Positions 7,846 through 16,096 of a stretch of DNA of 41,127 nucleotides are shown here, in pieces (within the stretch, counting starts at the first letter, position 1; each line of letters starts with the position of its first letter). The DNA is from an uncultured Clostridia bacterium (GTDB lineage Bacteria; Bacillota; Clostridia; Oscillospirales; QAKW01), in NCBI GenBank assembly GCA_944387895.1, contig CALXGQ010000011.1, positions 1 to 41,127 of the forward strand, written 5' to 3'. The translations under genes were made by a program, and so were the position numbers. The notes beneath the pieces were generated by a model that was given only the letters and a program-made list of their open reading frames with translations, was not told the origin of the DNA and did not search any database.

Positions 7846-9009
7846 GTGGAACAGATTATTTTGGCAAAATGCGGGGAAATTGTTTTAAAGGGCTTGAACC
7901 GCAACCGGTTCGACCTGATTCTGATGCAGAATCTGAAGGCTTCTTTGGAGGATCTCGGCGCATTTGAGATCAGCATGGCGCAGTCTACCGTCTATGTCCG
8001 CAGCCTGTCCGGCGCCGATATGGAGGAGGCCTTTAAACGGACCCAGCGGGTTTTTGGCTTTGCGGCCGTCTGCATGGCCTATGTCTGCCCCAAGGATATG
8101 GAGAGCATCAAGGCTCTCGCCGTGGAATGCCTGGCCGGGCCTCTCGGCGAGGCGGAAACCTTTAAGGTGGAGGCCAAGCGCAGCGATAAGCGTTTTCCGC
8201 TGAAATCTCCGGAAATTTGCAGCGAGATCGGCGGCGTTCTGCTGGAGCGGTTTCCCCATCTCCGGGTGGAGGTTCATCATCCGGACGTTACCGTTACCGT
8301 CGAGGTGCGGGATTTCGGCGCTTACGTCCATGCGGTTCGGGTGCCCGGCGCGGGCGGAATGCCCTATGGCTCCAATGGCCGCGCCTGCCTGCTTCTTTCC
8401 GGCGGGATCGATAGTCCGGTGGCGGGCTATATGATGGCCAAGCGCGGCGTGAAGCTGACAGCCGTTCACTTTTTCAGCCCGCCCTATACCGGGGAACGGG
8501 CAAAGCAGAAGGTGCTGGCGCTGGCTGAAGAGCTGCGGGTCTATTGCCCCGGCATGAAGGTGACGACGGTGCAGTTTACCGCGGTGCAGGAAGCGATCCG
8601 GGATCATTGCAACGAGGAGTATTTTACGGTGATCATGCGGCGGTTCATGATGCGCATCGCCCATGAGATCGCCCGGCGTACCCGCAGCGGCGCCCTGATC
8701 ACCGGCGAGAGCCTGGGGCAGGTCGCCAGCCAGACGATGGACGCCCTTCAGCTGACCGACAGCGTAACGGATTCGCTGGTTCTGCGCCCGCTGATCGGGA
8801 TGGATAAGGAAGAGATCGTGCGCATTTCCCGCAGGATCGGGACCTTTGAAACCTCCATTCAGCCCTATGAGGACTGCTGCACGGTCTTTACGCCCAAGCA
8901 TCCCAAGACCAAGCCGACTCTCCGCCAGATCGAGCAGGAGGAATCCCGGCTTGAGGTGGAGCGGCTGGTGGAACAGGCGCTGGAAACCATTGAAATTACA
9001 GAAAAGTGA
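7846..9009 (+). CDS. thiI: tRNA 4-thiouridine sulfurtransferase ThiI
   Basis: ThiI adenylates U8 of tRNA and inserts sulfur delivered by the desulfurase; in some species it also serves thiamine synthesis. The 387-residue protein has an N-terminal ferredoxin-like and THUMP region (about 1-165) with E-I-V-L-K-G-x-N-R-x-x-F. The PP-loop ATPase domain follows, with the signature L-L-S-G-G-I-D-S-P-V-A at about residues 184-194 and G-E-S-L-G-Q-V-A-S-Q-T further on. There is no C-terminal rhodanese domain, as usual in Firmicutes, so sulfur must come directly from the desulfurase encoded three bases upstream. The start is GTG at 7846, preceded by AAGGATGTA. Confidence 0.95.
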   Translation: MEQIILAKCGEIVLKGLNRNRFDLILMQNLKASLEDLGAFEISMAQSTVYVRSLSGADMEEAFKRTQRVFGFAAVCMAYVCPKDMESIKALAVECLAGPLGEAETFKVEAKRSDKRFPLKSPEICSEIGGVLLERFPHLRVEVHHPDVTVTVEVRDFGAYVHAVRVPGAGGMPYGSNGRACLLLSGGIDSPVAGYMMAKRGVKLTAVHFFSPPYTGERAKQKVLALAEELRVYCPGMKVTTVQFTAVQEAIRDHCNEEYFTVIMRRFMMRIAHEIARRTRSGALITGESLGQVASQTMDALQLTDSVTDSLVLRPLIGMDKEEIVRISRRIGTFETSIQPYEDCCTVFTPKHPKTKPTLRQIEQEESRLEVERLVEQALETIEITEK

Positions 9010-9020
9010 GGAAAGCAACA

Positions 9021-10655
9021 ATGAAGAATGCAAAAAGACACCTGATCAGCGCGGGAGTAACCCTGCTTTTCGGCGCGGTCGTTTATTATTTCACTCTGCC
9101 GGCCTTGAACATTCACAACAGCGGATTGCTGGGATTTATTATTTCTCTCTGCGCCGTCTACGGCGTGATGTTTCTGCTGCTGGGGGCTCGCTCCACCGTT
9201 GTGCAGGTCAAGGATATCCGCAGCTTCTCCGGCGTCCCCAAAACCATCAAGGTGCTGCTGGGGATCGTGATTCTCTGCGTTCTGGTGGGCATCATCGGCA
9301 GTATCTGCGGCGCTAAAATCTTCAATGCCAAAAGATATCGCGCGCTGCTGACGGTGGAGGAGGGGGATTTCGCCACCGACGTTTCGGCGATTACCTTCGA
9401 TAATATCCCGCGGCTGGATCGCTCCTCTGCCCAGAAGCTGGGCGACCGCAAGATGGGGGAGCTTTCCGATATGGTCAGCCAGTTCAGCGTGATGGATAAC
9501 TATACCCAGATCAATTACCAGGCCCGTCCGGTGCGGGTAACGCCGCTGGCCTATGCGGATGTGTTCAAATGGTTCTCCAATGTGCAGGAGGGGATCCCGG
9601 GCTATCTTCTGATCGATATGGTGACGCAGGAGGTGGAGCTGGTTCGGCTGGAGGAGGGAATGAAGTACTCCACCGCCGAGCATTTTGGGCGGAACCTCCA
9701 GCGCTATCTGCGGTTCCGCTATCCGACCAAGATCTTTGCCGCCTACAATTTTGAAATCAATGAGGAGGGCGTTCCCTATTGGATTTGCCCCACCTATTCC
9801 TACAACATCGGTCTTTATAACGGCCGGGATATAGAAGGCGCGGTGCTGGTCAACGCGGTGACGGGCGAGCATCAGTATTATGACGTTTCCGAAGTCCCGG
9901 ACTGGGTGGATCGCGTTTATACGGCGGAGCTGATTATTGAGCAGTATAACTATTACGGCACCCTGGTCAACGGCTTTTGGAATTCCGTTTTTGCCCAGAA
10001 GGATTGTCGGGTCACCACCGACGGCTATAACTATATGGCCCAGGGCGACGACGTATATATGTATACCGGTATCACCAGCATGGCTGCGGACGAATCGAAT
10101 ATCGGCTTTATTCTCTCCAATCAGCGGACGAAGGAAACGAAATTTTACGCCATCGCCGGAGCGGAGGAATATTCGGCCATGACCTCGGCCGAAGGCCAGG
10201 TGCAGGAAATGCGCTATACGGCGACCTTCCCGCTGCTGCTGAATATTTTAGATGAGCCCACCTATTTCATGGCGCTCAAAGACGCCGGCAATCTGGTAAA
10301 AATGTATGCGATGGTGAACGTCCGGCAGTATCAGATCGTTGTGGCGGCGTCCACGGTGGAGGAGTGCCAGCAGCTGTATGTGGAAAAGCTGGCGGATTCC
10401 GGGTTGATTGAAGGCCAGCCGGAAACGGAGGAGCAGGCCAGCGTCACCGGGGTGATTACCGAGATCCGCAGCGCTGTTTTGGAGGGGAATACCCACTATT
10501 ATTTCCGCCTGGAGGGGAGCGATCTTACCTTTGCTCTCAGCATGGCGGCGGACGACCGCGCCGTTATGCTCAATACGGGGGATACGGTGACCTTTTACTG
10601 GAACGAAGAGGAAGAAACCGATGGCATCATCACCGTCGGGAAGCTGGAGATCTGA
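9021..10655 (+). CDS. Conserved three-TM membrane protein with large extracytoplasmic region, function unknown
   Basis: The third gene of the nifS-thiI transcription unit begins 11 bases after the thiI stop. The ATG at 9021 is chosen because GTGAGGAAAG ends six bases before it. The 544 residues begin with three hydrophobic segments (about 9-27, 35-56 and 78-98). A soluble region of about 440 residues follows. It has repeated short beta-type motifs such as Y-L-L-I-D-M-V-T-Q-E-V-E-L and G-A-V-L-V-N-A-V-T-G-E-H-Q-Y-Y, which resemble PepSY-like or similar adaptor folds. A small beta-barrel-like module (about 475-544) with repeated I/V-T-x-I patterns ends it. I cannot name the family, and no catalytic residues stand out. 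Co-transcription with tRNA thiolation genes may be incidental. Confidence 0.85.
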   Translation: MKNAKRHLISAGVTLLFGAVVYYFTLPALNIHNSGLLGFIISLCAVYGVMFLLLGARSTVVQVKDIRSFSGVPKTIKVLLGIVILCVLVGIIGSICGAKIFNAKRYRALLTVEEGDFATDVSAITFDNIPRLDRSSAQKLGDRKMGELSDMVSQFSVMDNYTQINYQARPVRVTPLAYADVFKWFSNVQEGIPGYLLIDMVTQEVELVRLEEGMKYSTAEHFGRNLQRYLRFRYPTKIFAAYNFEINEEGVPYWICPTYSYNIGLYNGRDIEGAVLVNAVTGEHQYYDVSEVPDWVDRVYTAELIIEQYNYYGTLVNGFWNSVFAQKDCRVTTDGYNYMAQGDDVYMYTGITSMAADESNIGFILSNQRTKETKFYAIAGAEEYSAMTSAEGQVQEMRYTATFPLLLNILDEPTYFMALKDAGNLVKMYAMVNVRQYQIVVAASTVEECQQLYVEKLADSGLIEGQPETEEQASVTGVITEIRSAVLEGNTHYYFRLEGSDLTFALSMAADDRAVMLNTGDTVTFYWNEEEETDGIITVGKLEI

Positions 10656-10661
10656 GTTTGA

Positions 10662-10709
10662 GGCTTTCCGGAGCGCCGATCCGACGCTCCGGAAAGCCCT
10701 TATTTTTTT
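10662..10709 (+). terminator. Rho-independent terminator of the nifS-thiI operon
   Basis: GGCTTTCCGGAGCG pairs perfectly with CGCTCCGGAAAGCC (14 bp), followed by TTATTTTTTTT. Confidence 0.93.
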
Positions 10710-10720
10710 TGAAAAAATGC

Positions 10721-10749
10721 TTGACTTTTGCAGGATGATCTTGTATAAT
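10721..10749 (+). promoter_or_regulatory. Strong SigA-type promoter of tRNA-Gly
   Basis: TTGACT at 10721-10726, a 17-bp spacer, then TATAAT at 10744-10749. The mature tRNA starts 28 bases after the -10 box. Confidence 0.9.
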
Positions 10750-10776
10750 AAATCACGTCGCGAAGCAACGGTATAT

Positions 10777-10852
10777 GCGGGTGTAGCTCATCTGGTAGAG
10801 CGCGACCTTGCCAAGGTCGAGGTAGCGAGTTCGAGCCTCGTCACCCGCTCCA
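10777..10852 (+). tRNA. tRNA-Gly (anticodon GCC)
   Basis: The acceptor arms GCGGGTG (10777-10783) and CACCCGC (10842-10848) pair fully, followed by T as discriminator and an encoded CCA. The anticodon stem CGACC/GGTCG closes the loop TTGCCAA with GCC at 10810-10812. The T-arm contains GTTCGAG. The 76-nt length and all arms are normal. It has its own promoter and terminator. Confidence 0.97.
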
Positions 10853-10857
10853 AACGT

Positions 10858-10886
10858 AAAAGCAGCCGGGGAGCGGCTGTTTTTTT
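10858..10886 (+). terminator. Rho-independent terminator of tRNA-Gly
   Basis: CAGCCG pairs with CGGCTG, with A and T runs on either side and seven T residues after the stem. Confidence 0.85.
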
Positions 10887-10911
10887 GTTGGAATGGACCC
10901 GTTGGGGATGC

Positions 10912-12237
10912 ATGGAGAAAGAAGGGGTATTTTTGAATACGTTGTTGTCTGTTTCTGTTGCGCTGCTGGCCGGGCTGATCATGACCCGTTTTTTCAAGCC
11001 GCTGCGGCTGCCTTCGGTAACGGCTTATCTGATCGCCGGCGTGCTGATCGGCCCTTATTGCCTGGGCGCGCTGGATCTTTTGCCCGGGTTGGGCTTTTCC
11101 TCTATGGAAGCGGTGAGCAGTCTTTCGCTGATCTCAGAGGTCGCTTTGGGCTTTATCGCCTTTTCCATCGGCAATGAATTCCGGATCGGCGATCTGAAAA
11201 AAACCGGGCGGCAGGCGCTGATCATCGGGATTGTTCAGGCGCTGACCGCCACGCTTCTTCTTGACGCTGCGCTGATCGCGGCACATTTTATTGTTCCGGA
11301 TAAAATTTCCATCGCCCAGGCGATCACGCTGGGCGCAGTAGCGGCGGCCACCGCGCCGGCCGCCACGCTGATGGTGGTGCGCCAGTATAAGGCGAAAGGC
11401 CCTCTGACAAAGCTTTTGCTGCCGATCGTTGCGCTGGACGACGCCGTTGGCCTGGTGGTGTTTGCCATTTCCTTCGGCGTGGCCAAAACCATGGTCAGCG
11501 GGCAGCTGGATATGGTTTCCATTCTGCTTAATCCGATGATCGAAATTGTCTGCTCCCTGCTTCTCGGCGCGATCATGGGCTGGATCCTGACCCAGCTGGA
11601 AAAGCTTTTTAATTCCAATACCAACCGGTTGAACCTGACCATTGCTCTGGTTTTTCTCACCGCTTCTCTGGCCATGATGGAATTCCGCGTCGGATCGGTG
11701 CAGATCCAGTTTTCCTCTCTGCTGGTATGTATGATGCTGGGAACGGTATTCTGCAACATCTGCCCGCTTTCCGCCGATTTGATGACCGCCTCCGATAAAT
11801 GGACTTCTCCGCTCTTTGCCCTGTTTTTCGTCATCAGCGGCGCCGAGCTGGAACTGAGCGTTTTTACCGATCTGGTGATCACGGCCATCGGCCTGATCTA
11901 TATCGTCTTTCGATCGGCGGGCAAATATCTGGGCTCCTATGTCAGCGCGAAGCTGACCCGGTGCTCTCCCCAGATCTGCAAATATCTGGGCATCACCCTT
12001 CTGCCTCAGGCGGGCGTGGCGCTGGGCATGAGCACAACCGCCATGCAGCTTGGCGAGGCGGGCAGCCTGATCCGCAATATTACGCTTTTTGCCGTTCTGG
12101 TCTATGAGCTGTTCGGCCCCCTTCTGACCCGTCAGGCCCTTCAGGCCGCAGGGGAGATCCAGCCGATTTCCGAAGAGGTGCGCAACCGGCGCCAGGCGAA
12201 GCTGGAAGCGGCAAGAAACGCAAAGGAACAAAAATAA
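10912..12237 (+). CDS. Cation:proton antiporter (CPA2/Kef-type membrane transporter)
   Basis: This 441-residue integral membrane protein with about 12 hydrophobic segments is predicted to exchange Na+ or K+ for protons. The first helix ends in K-P-L-R-L-P-S-V-T-A-Y-L-I-A-G-V-L-I-G-P, the typical opening of CPA2 exchangers. The discontinuous helix regions A-A-T-A-P-A-A-T-L and A-L-D-D-A-V-G-L carry the conserved acidic pair expected to bind the ion. There is no C-terminal TrkA-N domain, only a short charged tail (R-N-R-R-Q-A-K-L-E). The start is uncertain. ATG at 10912 has a poor ribosome binding site. TTG at 10933 follows GAAGGGG at a good distance and starts directly with the first helix, so it may be the true start. 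The substrate cannot be decided from sequence. Confidence 0.88.
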   Translation: MEKEGVFLNTLLSVSVALLAGLIMTRFFKPLRLPSVTAYLIAGVLIGPYCLGALDLLPGLGFSSMEAVSSLSLISEVALGFIAFSIGNEFRIGDLKKTGRQALIIGIVQALTATLLLDAALIAAHFIVPDKISIAQAITLGAVAAATAPAATLMVVRQYKAKGPLTKLLLPIVALDDAVGLVVFAISFGVAKTMVSGQLDMVSILLNPMIEIVCSLLLGAIMGWILTQLEKLFNSNTNRLNLTIALVFLTASLAMMEFRVGSVQIQFSSLLVCMMLGTVFCNICPLSADLMTASDKWTSPLFALFFVISGAELELSVFTDLVITAIGLIYIVFRSAGKYLGSYVSAKLTRCSPQICKYLGITLLPQAGVALGMSTTAMQLGEAGSLIRNITLFAVLVYELFGPLLTRQALQAAGEIQPISEEVRNRRQAKLEAARNAKEQK

Positions 12238-12258
12238 GGATTTCTGCTTTACGGAATC

Positions 12259-12291
12259 AAAACCGCCCTCTTCCATGAGGGCGGTTTTTTC
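12259..12291. terminator. Terminator after the antiporter, convergent with the AraC remnant
   Basis: AAACCGCCCTC pairs with GAGGGCGGTTT, flanked by A-rich and T-rich sequence, so it can act in both directions. Confidence 0.88.
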
Positions 12292-12294
12292 GCG

Positions 12295-12500
12295 CTATCG
12301 GTGGTTGGTATGCAGCCGGGAAAAGCTGCTGCGGTATGCGCTCGGCGTTGTTTCGGTGTGGCAGCGGAAAAATTTTTCAAAGAGGTTGGCGTCCGGATAC
12401 CCCAGCTCCAGAGGGATGCGGCTGACGGTCCAGTCGGTGGTTTGCAGGAGCAGCTTGGCGCGGTTCAGGCGCTGAACAACGATTTCCTGCCGGAAGCAGC
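12295..12500 (-). pseudogene. Remnant of an AraC-family transcriptional regulator (C-terminal HTH only)
   Basis: Translated on the minus strand, the segment reads Q-R-L-N-R-A-K-L-L-L-Q-T-T-D-W-T-V, then L-G-Y-P-D-A-N-L-F-E-K-F-F-R, then T-P-S-A-Y-R, and ends at a stop (CTA at 12295-12297 on the plus strand). This is the second helix-turn-helix and signature tail of AraC/XylS regulators (compare A-x-x-L-G-F-x-D-x-x-Y-F-x-R-x-F-K). About 70 residues remain. Upstream of about 12500 the frame loses similarity and the sensor domain is missing. The gene cannot make a functional regulator. It lies head to head with a glycosidase remnant, so both probably came from one decayed sugar-use locus. Confidence 0.8.
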
Positions 12501-12605
12501 AGAAAACTGTTTGGCGCGCGGCTCAGGCGTTCCGCGCCGGCGCGGAGGTGAACCCTTCCCCGGACTACGGGGATCAGCTCATGGGTATCAAGCCCGCTGC
12601 TTCGA

Positions 12606-12731
12606 CAGAAAGCGCTTTACGCCCCCTATTGGACGGAGGAGGCGGCGTCCTGCCTGCTGCGCTACATCCCTTATTATGCGTTTGCCAATCGCGGCGCCGA
12701 CGATATGCAGGTTTGGGTCTTGAAAAAATAA
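12606..12731 (+). pseudogene. Remnant of a GH127-like (DUF1680) glycoside hydrolase, C-terminal end
   Basis: In the frame ending at TAA 12729-12731 the segment reads A-L-Y-A-P-Y-W-T-E-E, then R-Y-I-P-Y-Y-A-F-A-N-R-G, then D-M-Q-V-W-V-L. This closely follows the ending of GH127 beta-L-arabinofuranosidase-like enzymes (I-P-Y-Y-A-W-A-N-R-G, x-x-M-x-V-W). Only about 40 residues are convincing. Sequence before about 12606 is out of frame or unrelated, and no start or catalytic part remains. The upstream 12500-12605 stretch holds no other feature I can support. The call rests on this short motif. Confidence 0.65.
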
Positions 12732-12771
12732 AAAACGGGTCAGCTTCCAAAAGGAAGCCGATCCGTTTTTT
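12729..12771. terminator. Bidirectional terminator between the GH127 remnant and the HAD gene
   Basis: An AAAAAACGG/CCGTTTTTT outer stem and a GCTTCC/GGAAGC inner stem surround an AAAA loop. It ends the minus-strand HAD gene and any plus-strand transcript. Confidence 0.85.
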
Positions 12772-12772
12772 T

Positions 12773-13453
12773 CTATGCAAGCAGCCAGTCCTGGATCTCC
12801 GAATGAGAGGTGGCGATGCGGTCTACCGGCCGGTCGGCCGCGGCTTTTCCGGGATTATACCACCAGTGGGTAATCCCGGCGTTGATGCCGCCCTGCATAT
12901 CGCCGGTCAGCGAATCCCCGATGATGACGCACTCCTCCCGGGGGCTGGGAATGGCGGCAAAAACGGCGTTGAAAAACCGGACGTCCGGCTTTTCATATCC
13001 GATCTTCTCCGAGATGAAAACGCCGTCCAGCATTTGATCCAGCCCGCTTTTCTTCAGCTTGCGCTGCTGGGCGTCGGCAGTTCCATTGGTAACGGCGTAT
13101 TGCAGGTACCGCCCTTTCAGCGCCGCCACGGTTTCCGCGGCGCCCTCCTGAAAAAAGGCAACGTCGCCCAGATACTGCTGATAAGCCCGGTTAAAGGCCT
13201 CGATCCGGGAAAAGGAAATGCCTTCACCTTGAAAAAATGCGCGGAACCGCTCCTCCAGAACCTCCTGCTTGCTGCATAAGCCCTGCTCCAGCTTTTTCCA
13301 CCATGCGCTGTTGATGGCGGAATAGCGGCGGAGCATTTCTGCGCTGCATTCCCCCAGCCCGAAAAGGGAGAAGCATTTTTGGATGCCGTATTTTTCGGAT
13401 TGGACAAAGTCCAAAAGCGTGCCGTCGACATCCCAGAGAATGGTTTTGATCAT
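12773..13453 (-). CDS. HAD-family phosphatase, YjjG-like nucleotidase
   Basis: This 226-residue cytosolic HAD hydrolase is most like YjjG/YfnB pyrimidine 5'-nucleotidases, which remove phosphate from non-canonical or excess nucleoside monophosphates. All four HAD motifs are present: D-V-D-G-T-L-L-D-F (I, residues 8-16, nucleophile D8 and acid D10), V-T-N-G-T (II, about 109-113), G-Y-E-K-P-D-V-R-F-F (III lysine, about 146-155) and I-I-G-D-S-L-T-G-D-M-Q-G-G (IV, about 176-188). The cap between motifs I and II is helical, subfamily I. GAGGCAGG precedes the ATG. It lies 61 bases downstream of pnp behind a terminator-like hairpin, so it may be expressed by read-through. The substrate is inferred. 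Confidence 0.88.
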   Translation of the reverse strand: MIKTILWDVDGTLLDFVQSEKYGIQKCFSLFGLGECSAEMLRRYSAINSAWWKKLEQGLCSKQEVLEERFRAFFQGEGISFSRIEAFNRAYQQYLGDVAFFQEGAAETVAALKGRYLQYAVTNGTADAQQRKLKKSGLDQMLDGVFISEKIGYEKPDVRFFNAVFAAIPSPREECVIIGDSLTGDMQGGINAGITHWWYNPGKAAADRPVDRIATSHSEIQDWLLA

Positions 13454-13471
13454 CGTCTTATCCTGCCTCTT

Positions 13472-13510
13472 TCAAAAGAAATGCGGAGAAGAGGAGACTT
13501 CTCCGCATCG
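13472..13510 (-). terminator. Terminator after pnp on the minus strand
   Basis: ATGCGGAGAA pairs with TTCTCCGCAT, and on the minus strand the stem is followed by TTCTTTT. It may attenuate transcription into the HAD gene. Confidence 0.75.
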
Positions 13511-13514
13511 GTGT

Positions 13515-15644
13515 TTATTCGTTGTTCTGGGCGGCTTTCTGCGCGTTTTCCATATCGATCAGCGCGTCCTTGCGGGAGAGATTATACCGTCCCTTGGAAT
13601 CGATCTCCATGAATTTTACCCAGATTTCATCGCCTTCGCTGAGCAGGTCTTCCACCTTTTCAACCCGCTTTTTATCCAGCTTGGAAATGTGAACCAGGCC
13701 TTCCTTGCCGGGCGCGAATTCCACAAAGGCGCCGAAGTCCATGATCTTGACGACCTTGGCGCGGTAGATCTGCCCGACCTCCGGCTCAAAGACGATCCCC
13801 TTGATGATCTCCAGCGCCTGATTGGAGGCGGCGGGATTGGAGGCGGAGATGAATACGGAGCCGTCGTCCTCGATATCGATCTTGGCTCCGGTATCGGCAA
13901 CGATCTTCTGGATCACCTTGCCGCCGGTGCCGATGACCTCGCGGATCTTATCGGGATGGATCTTGAAGGTGATCACCTTGGGCGCCCAATCCTTGACCTC
14001 CGCGCGGGGCTCTGCGATGGCGGGGGTGATGACCTGATCCAGAATATGATAGCGGGCGTCGCGGGTTTTGATCAGCGCCTCCTTGATGATGGCTTCCGTC
14101 AGACCGTCGACCTTGATATCCATTTGAATCGCGGTGACGCCCTTTTTGGTGCCCGCAACCTTAAAGTCCATATCGCCGAAGAAATCTTCGATGCCCTGAA
14201 TATCCACCATGGTGACAAAGGTGTCGTCGGGGCGGGTGATCAGGCCGCAGGAGATTCCCGCAACGGGCGCTTTGATGGGCACGCCCGCGTCCATCAAAGC
14301 CAGCGTAGAGCCGCAGATGGCGCCCTGAGAGGTGGAACCGTTGGAGGTGAGAACATCGGAAACCAGCCGGATGGTATAGGGAAATTCCTCAACAGAGGGG
14401 ATCACCGGCTCCAGCGCCCGCTCCGCCAGCGCCCCGTGGCCGATTTCGCGGCGTCCGGGGCTCCGGGCAGGCTTCGCTTCGCCCACTGTGAAACCGGGCA
14501 TATTGTAGTGATGGATATAGCGCTTGGAATCGACGTTATCCAGCCCGTCCAGCATCTGCGCTTCGCTGATCATGCCCAGGGTGCAGACGGTGAGAACCTG
14601 GGTTTTGCCCCGGGCAAAAAGCCCGCAGCCGTGTACCTTGGGCAGCAGATCGACCTCCGCCCAGAGGGGTCGCATATCGTTGAGCCCCCGGTCGTCGACC
14701 CGCTTCCCTTCTTCCGAAATCCAGTTCCGGACGATATATTTCTGAAGCTTGTAAAGACATTCGTCCAGCTGGCCGGCGTCCTCGCCCAGCTCTTCATCGA
14801 AACGCTCGTGAACCTTGGCGGCAACCGCCTTGATGTTGTTGTCGCGGGTGAGTTTATCCGCCGTATGCAGCGCCTCCTTGGTCATCTCCTCGGCGTATTC
14901 CTTTACGGCGTCAAAGAGCTCGTGGGGCACTTCATAGGAATCAAAGGTGAATTTTTCACGGCCGATTTCGGCAACGATGGTGTTGATGAACCGGATCAGC
15001 TCCACGTTGACGGCGTGGCCGGCCATGATCGCTTCCAGCATCTTCTCTTCCGGCACCTCTTTGGCGCCGGCTTCGATCATCGTGACCTTTTTCTCGGTGG
15101 AGGCGACCGTTACCGCCATCAGGGAACGGGCGCGCTGCTCCTCGGTGGGATTCATGACGATTTCATCGTCGACCAGCCCGACGGATACGCCGCTGATGGG
15201 GCCGGCAAAGGGGATATCGGAGATGGAAAGGGCGATGGAGGCGCCGATCATTCCGACGATTTCAGGAATGCAGTCCTGATCGACGGCCAGGATCATCAGG
15301 TTGACGTTGACGTCGTTGCGCATATCCTTCGGGAAAAGCGGACGGATGGAGCGGTCGATCACGCGGCTGCTGAGGATGGCCTTTTCGGAAGGACGGCCCT
15401 CTCTTTTCAGAAATCCGCCGGGGATCTTGCCTGCGGCATACATCCGTTCTTCAAAATCAACGGAAAGGGGGAAGAAATCGATCCCGTCCCGCGGTTTGGC
15501 GGAGGCGGTGGCGGTGGCCAGAACGACGGTTCCGCCGTACCGCACCAGCGCGCTGCCGTTGGCCAGCTGGGCAAACTTGCCGGTTTCAACGGTCAGCGTG
15601 CGGCCGGCAAATTCGGTTTTAAAAATCTTGTGGTTTTCATACAT
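13515..15644 (-). CDS. pnp: Polyribonucleotide nucleotidyltransferase (PNPase)
   Basis: PNPase is a trimeric 3'-to-5' phosphorolytic exoribonuclease that degrades mRNA to nucleoside diphosphates and can add 3' tails. The start chosen is ATG at 15644 (M-Y-E-N-H-K-I-F), preceded by AAGGAG at ten bases; an upstream in-frame ATG has no ribosome binding site. The 709-residue length is normal. Two RNase PH-like domains (about 5-230 and 310-540) flank a helical linker. The second holds V-L-T-S-N-G-S-T-S-Q-G and C-G-L-I-T. A KH domain (I-G-x-G-G-K-V-I-Q-K-I, about 560-575) and an S1 domain (F-G-A-F-V-E-F, about 630-636) end the protein. It lies downstream of rpsO, the classical arrangement. Confidence 0.97.
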   Translation of the reverse strand: MYENHKIFKTEFAGRTLTVETGKFAQLANGSALVRYGGTVVLATATASAKPRDGIDFFPLSVDFEERMYAAGKIPGGFLKREGRPSEKAILSSRVIDRSIRPLFPKDMRNDVNVNLMILAVDQDCIPEIVGMIGASIALSISDIPFAGPISGVSVGLVDDEIVMNPTEEQRARSLMAVTVASTEKKVTMIEAGAKEVPEEKMLEAIMAGHAVNVELIRFINTIVAEIGREKFTFDSYEVPHELFDAVKEYAEEMTKEALHTADKLTRDNNIKAVAAKVHERFDEELGEDAGQLDECLYKLQKYIVRNWISEEGKRVDDRGLNDMRPLWAEVDLLPKVHGCGLFARGKTQVLTVCTLGMISEAQMLDGLDNVDSKRYIHHYNMPGFTVGEAKPARSPGRREIGHGALAERALEPVIPSVEEFPYTIRLVSDVLTSNGSTSQGAICGSTLALMDAGVPIKAPVAGISCGLITRPDDTFVTMVDIQGIEDFFGDMDFKVAGTKKGVTAIQMDIKVDGLTEAIIKEALIKTRDARYHILDQVITPAIAEPRAEVKDWAPKVITFKIHPDKIREVIGTGGKVIQKIVADTGAKIDIEDDGSVFISASNPAASNQALEIIKGIVFEPEVGQIYRAKVVKIMDFGAFVEFAPGKEGLVHISKLDKKRVEKVEDLLSEGDEIWVKFMEIDSKGRYNLSRKDALIDMENAQKAAQNNE

Positions 15645-15694
15645 CGCAAAATTACTCCTTACTTTGAAAAAATAATCCATTTCAAGAGGACGTT

Positions 15695-15748
15695 TTTAGC
15701 ACTTAATCGAAAGGCTTCGGGGTCGGAGCCCTTTGATTAACTGCTAAA
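15695..15748 (-). promoter_or_regulatory. Long leader hairpin between rpsO and pnp
   Basis: On the minus strand TTTAGCAGTTAATC and GATTAAGTGCTAAA arms, extended by AAAGG-type pairs, form a stem of about 22 bp around a GACCCCG-type loop, 50 bases before the pnp start. In Escherichia coli a similar stem in the pnp leader is cut by RNase III and allows PNPase to repress itself. Whether this hairpin does the same is inference. Confidence 0.55.
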
Positions 15749-15776
15749 TATGCCGCTCTTAAAATGGGAAAGAGGC

Positions 15777-15810
15777 GGAAAAAGGAGCGCTTTTGCGGCG
15801 CCCTTTTTCC
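15777..15810 (-). terminator. Weak terminator-like hairpin after rpsO
   Basis: GGAAAAAGG-GCGC pairs with GCGC-TCCTTTTTCC around a GCAAAA-type loop. The T-rich stretch lies within the stem rather than after it, so read-through into pnp is expected. Confidence 0.5.
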
Positions 15811-15821
15811 ACCTGCTTTGA

Positions 15822-16088
15822 TCACTTTCTGATATTGAGCTTTTCGATAATCGCCCGGTAACGGTTGATGTCGACTTTGATCAGGTAGTTCAGAAGATTT
15901 CTTCTGTTACCGACCATTTTCAGCAGGCCGCGGCGGGAATGATGATCGTTGGGGTTCTTTTTCAGATGCTCGGTCAGCTCATTGATCCGGGCAGTCAGAA
16001 TAGCGATCTGAACCTCAGGAGAACCGGTATCCGTATCGTGCAGCTTGTTTGCGGCGATGACGGAGTTCTTTACATCCTTCTTCAACAT
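15822..16088 (-). CDS. rpsO: 30S ribosomal protein S15
   Basis: S15 is a primary binder of 16S rRNA helices 20-22 and organises the platform of the small subunit. The 88-residue sequence is canonical: the [12 protein letters not shown] loop at about 21-32, [15 protein letters not shown] (about 48-56) and a C-terminal Y-R-x-I-I-E-K-L segment. The ATG at 16088 is preceded by GAAGGTGAG. pnp follows downstream on the same strand. The promoter and a structured leader lie upstream. Confidence 0.98.
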   Translation of the reverse strand: MLKKDVKNSVIAANKLHDTDTGSPEVQIAILTARINELTEHLKKNPNDHHSRRGLLKMVGNRRNLLNYLIKVDINRYRAIIEKLNIRK

Positions 16089-16096
16089 AGCGTTTA

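Noticed and set aside
12301..13279. Plus-strand open frames across the remnant region and the HAD gene
   Set aside because: They run through the AraC remnant, a terminator and the antisense of the HAD gene with no family similarity. Only the GH127-like tail near 12606-12731 is meaningful, and in a different frame.
13383..15740. Long plus-strand open frame (785 codons) opposite pnp
   Set aside because: It is the complement of a canonical PNPase gene. Its translation is low-complexity (G, D, H, R) with no known motif, no ribosome binding site and no promoter.
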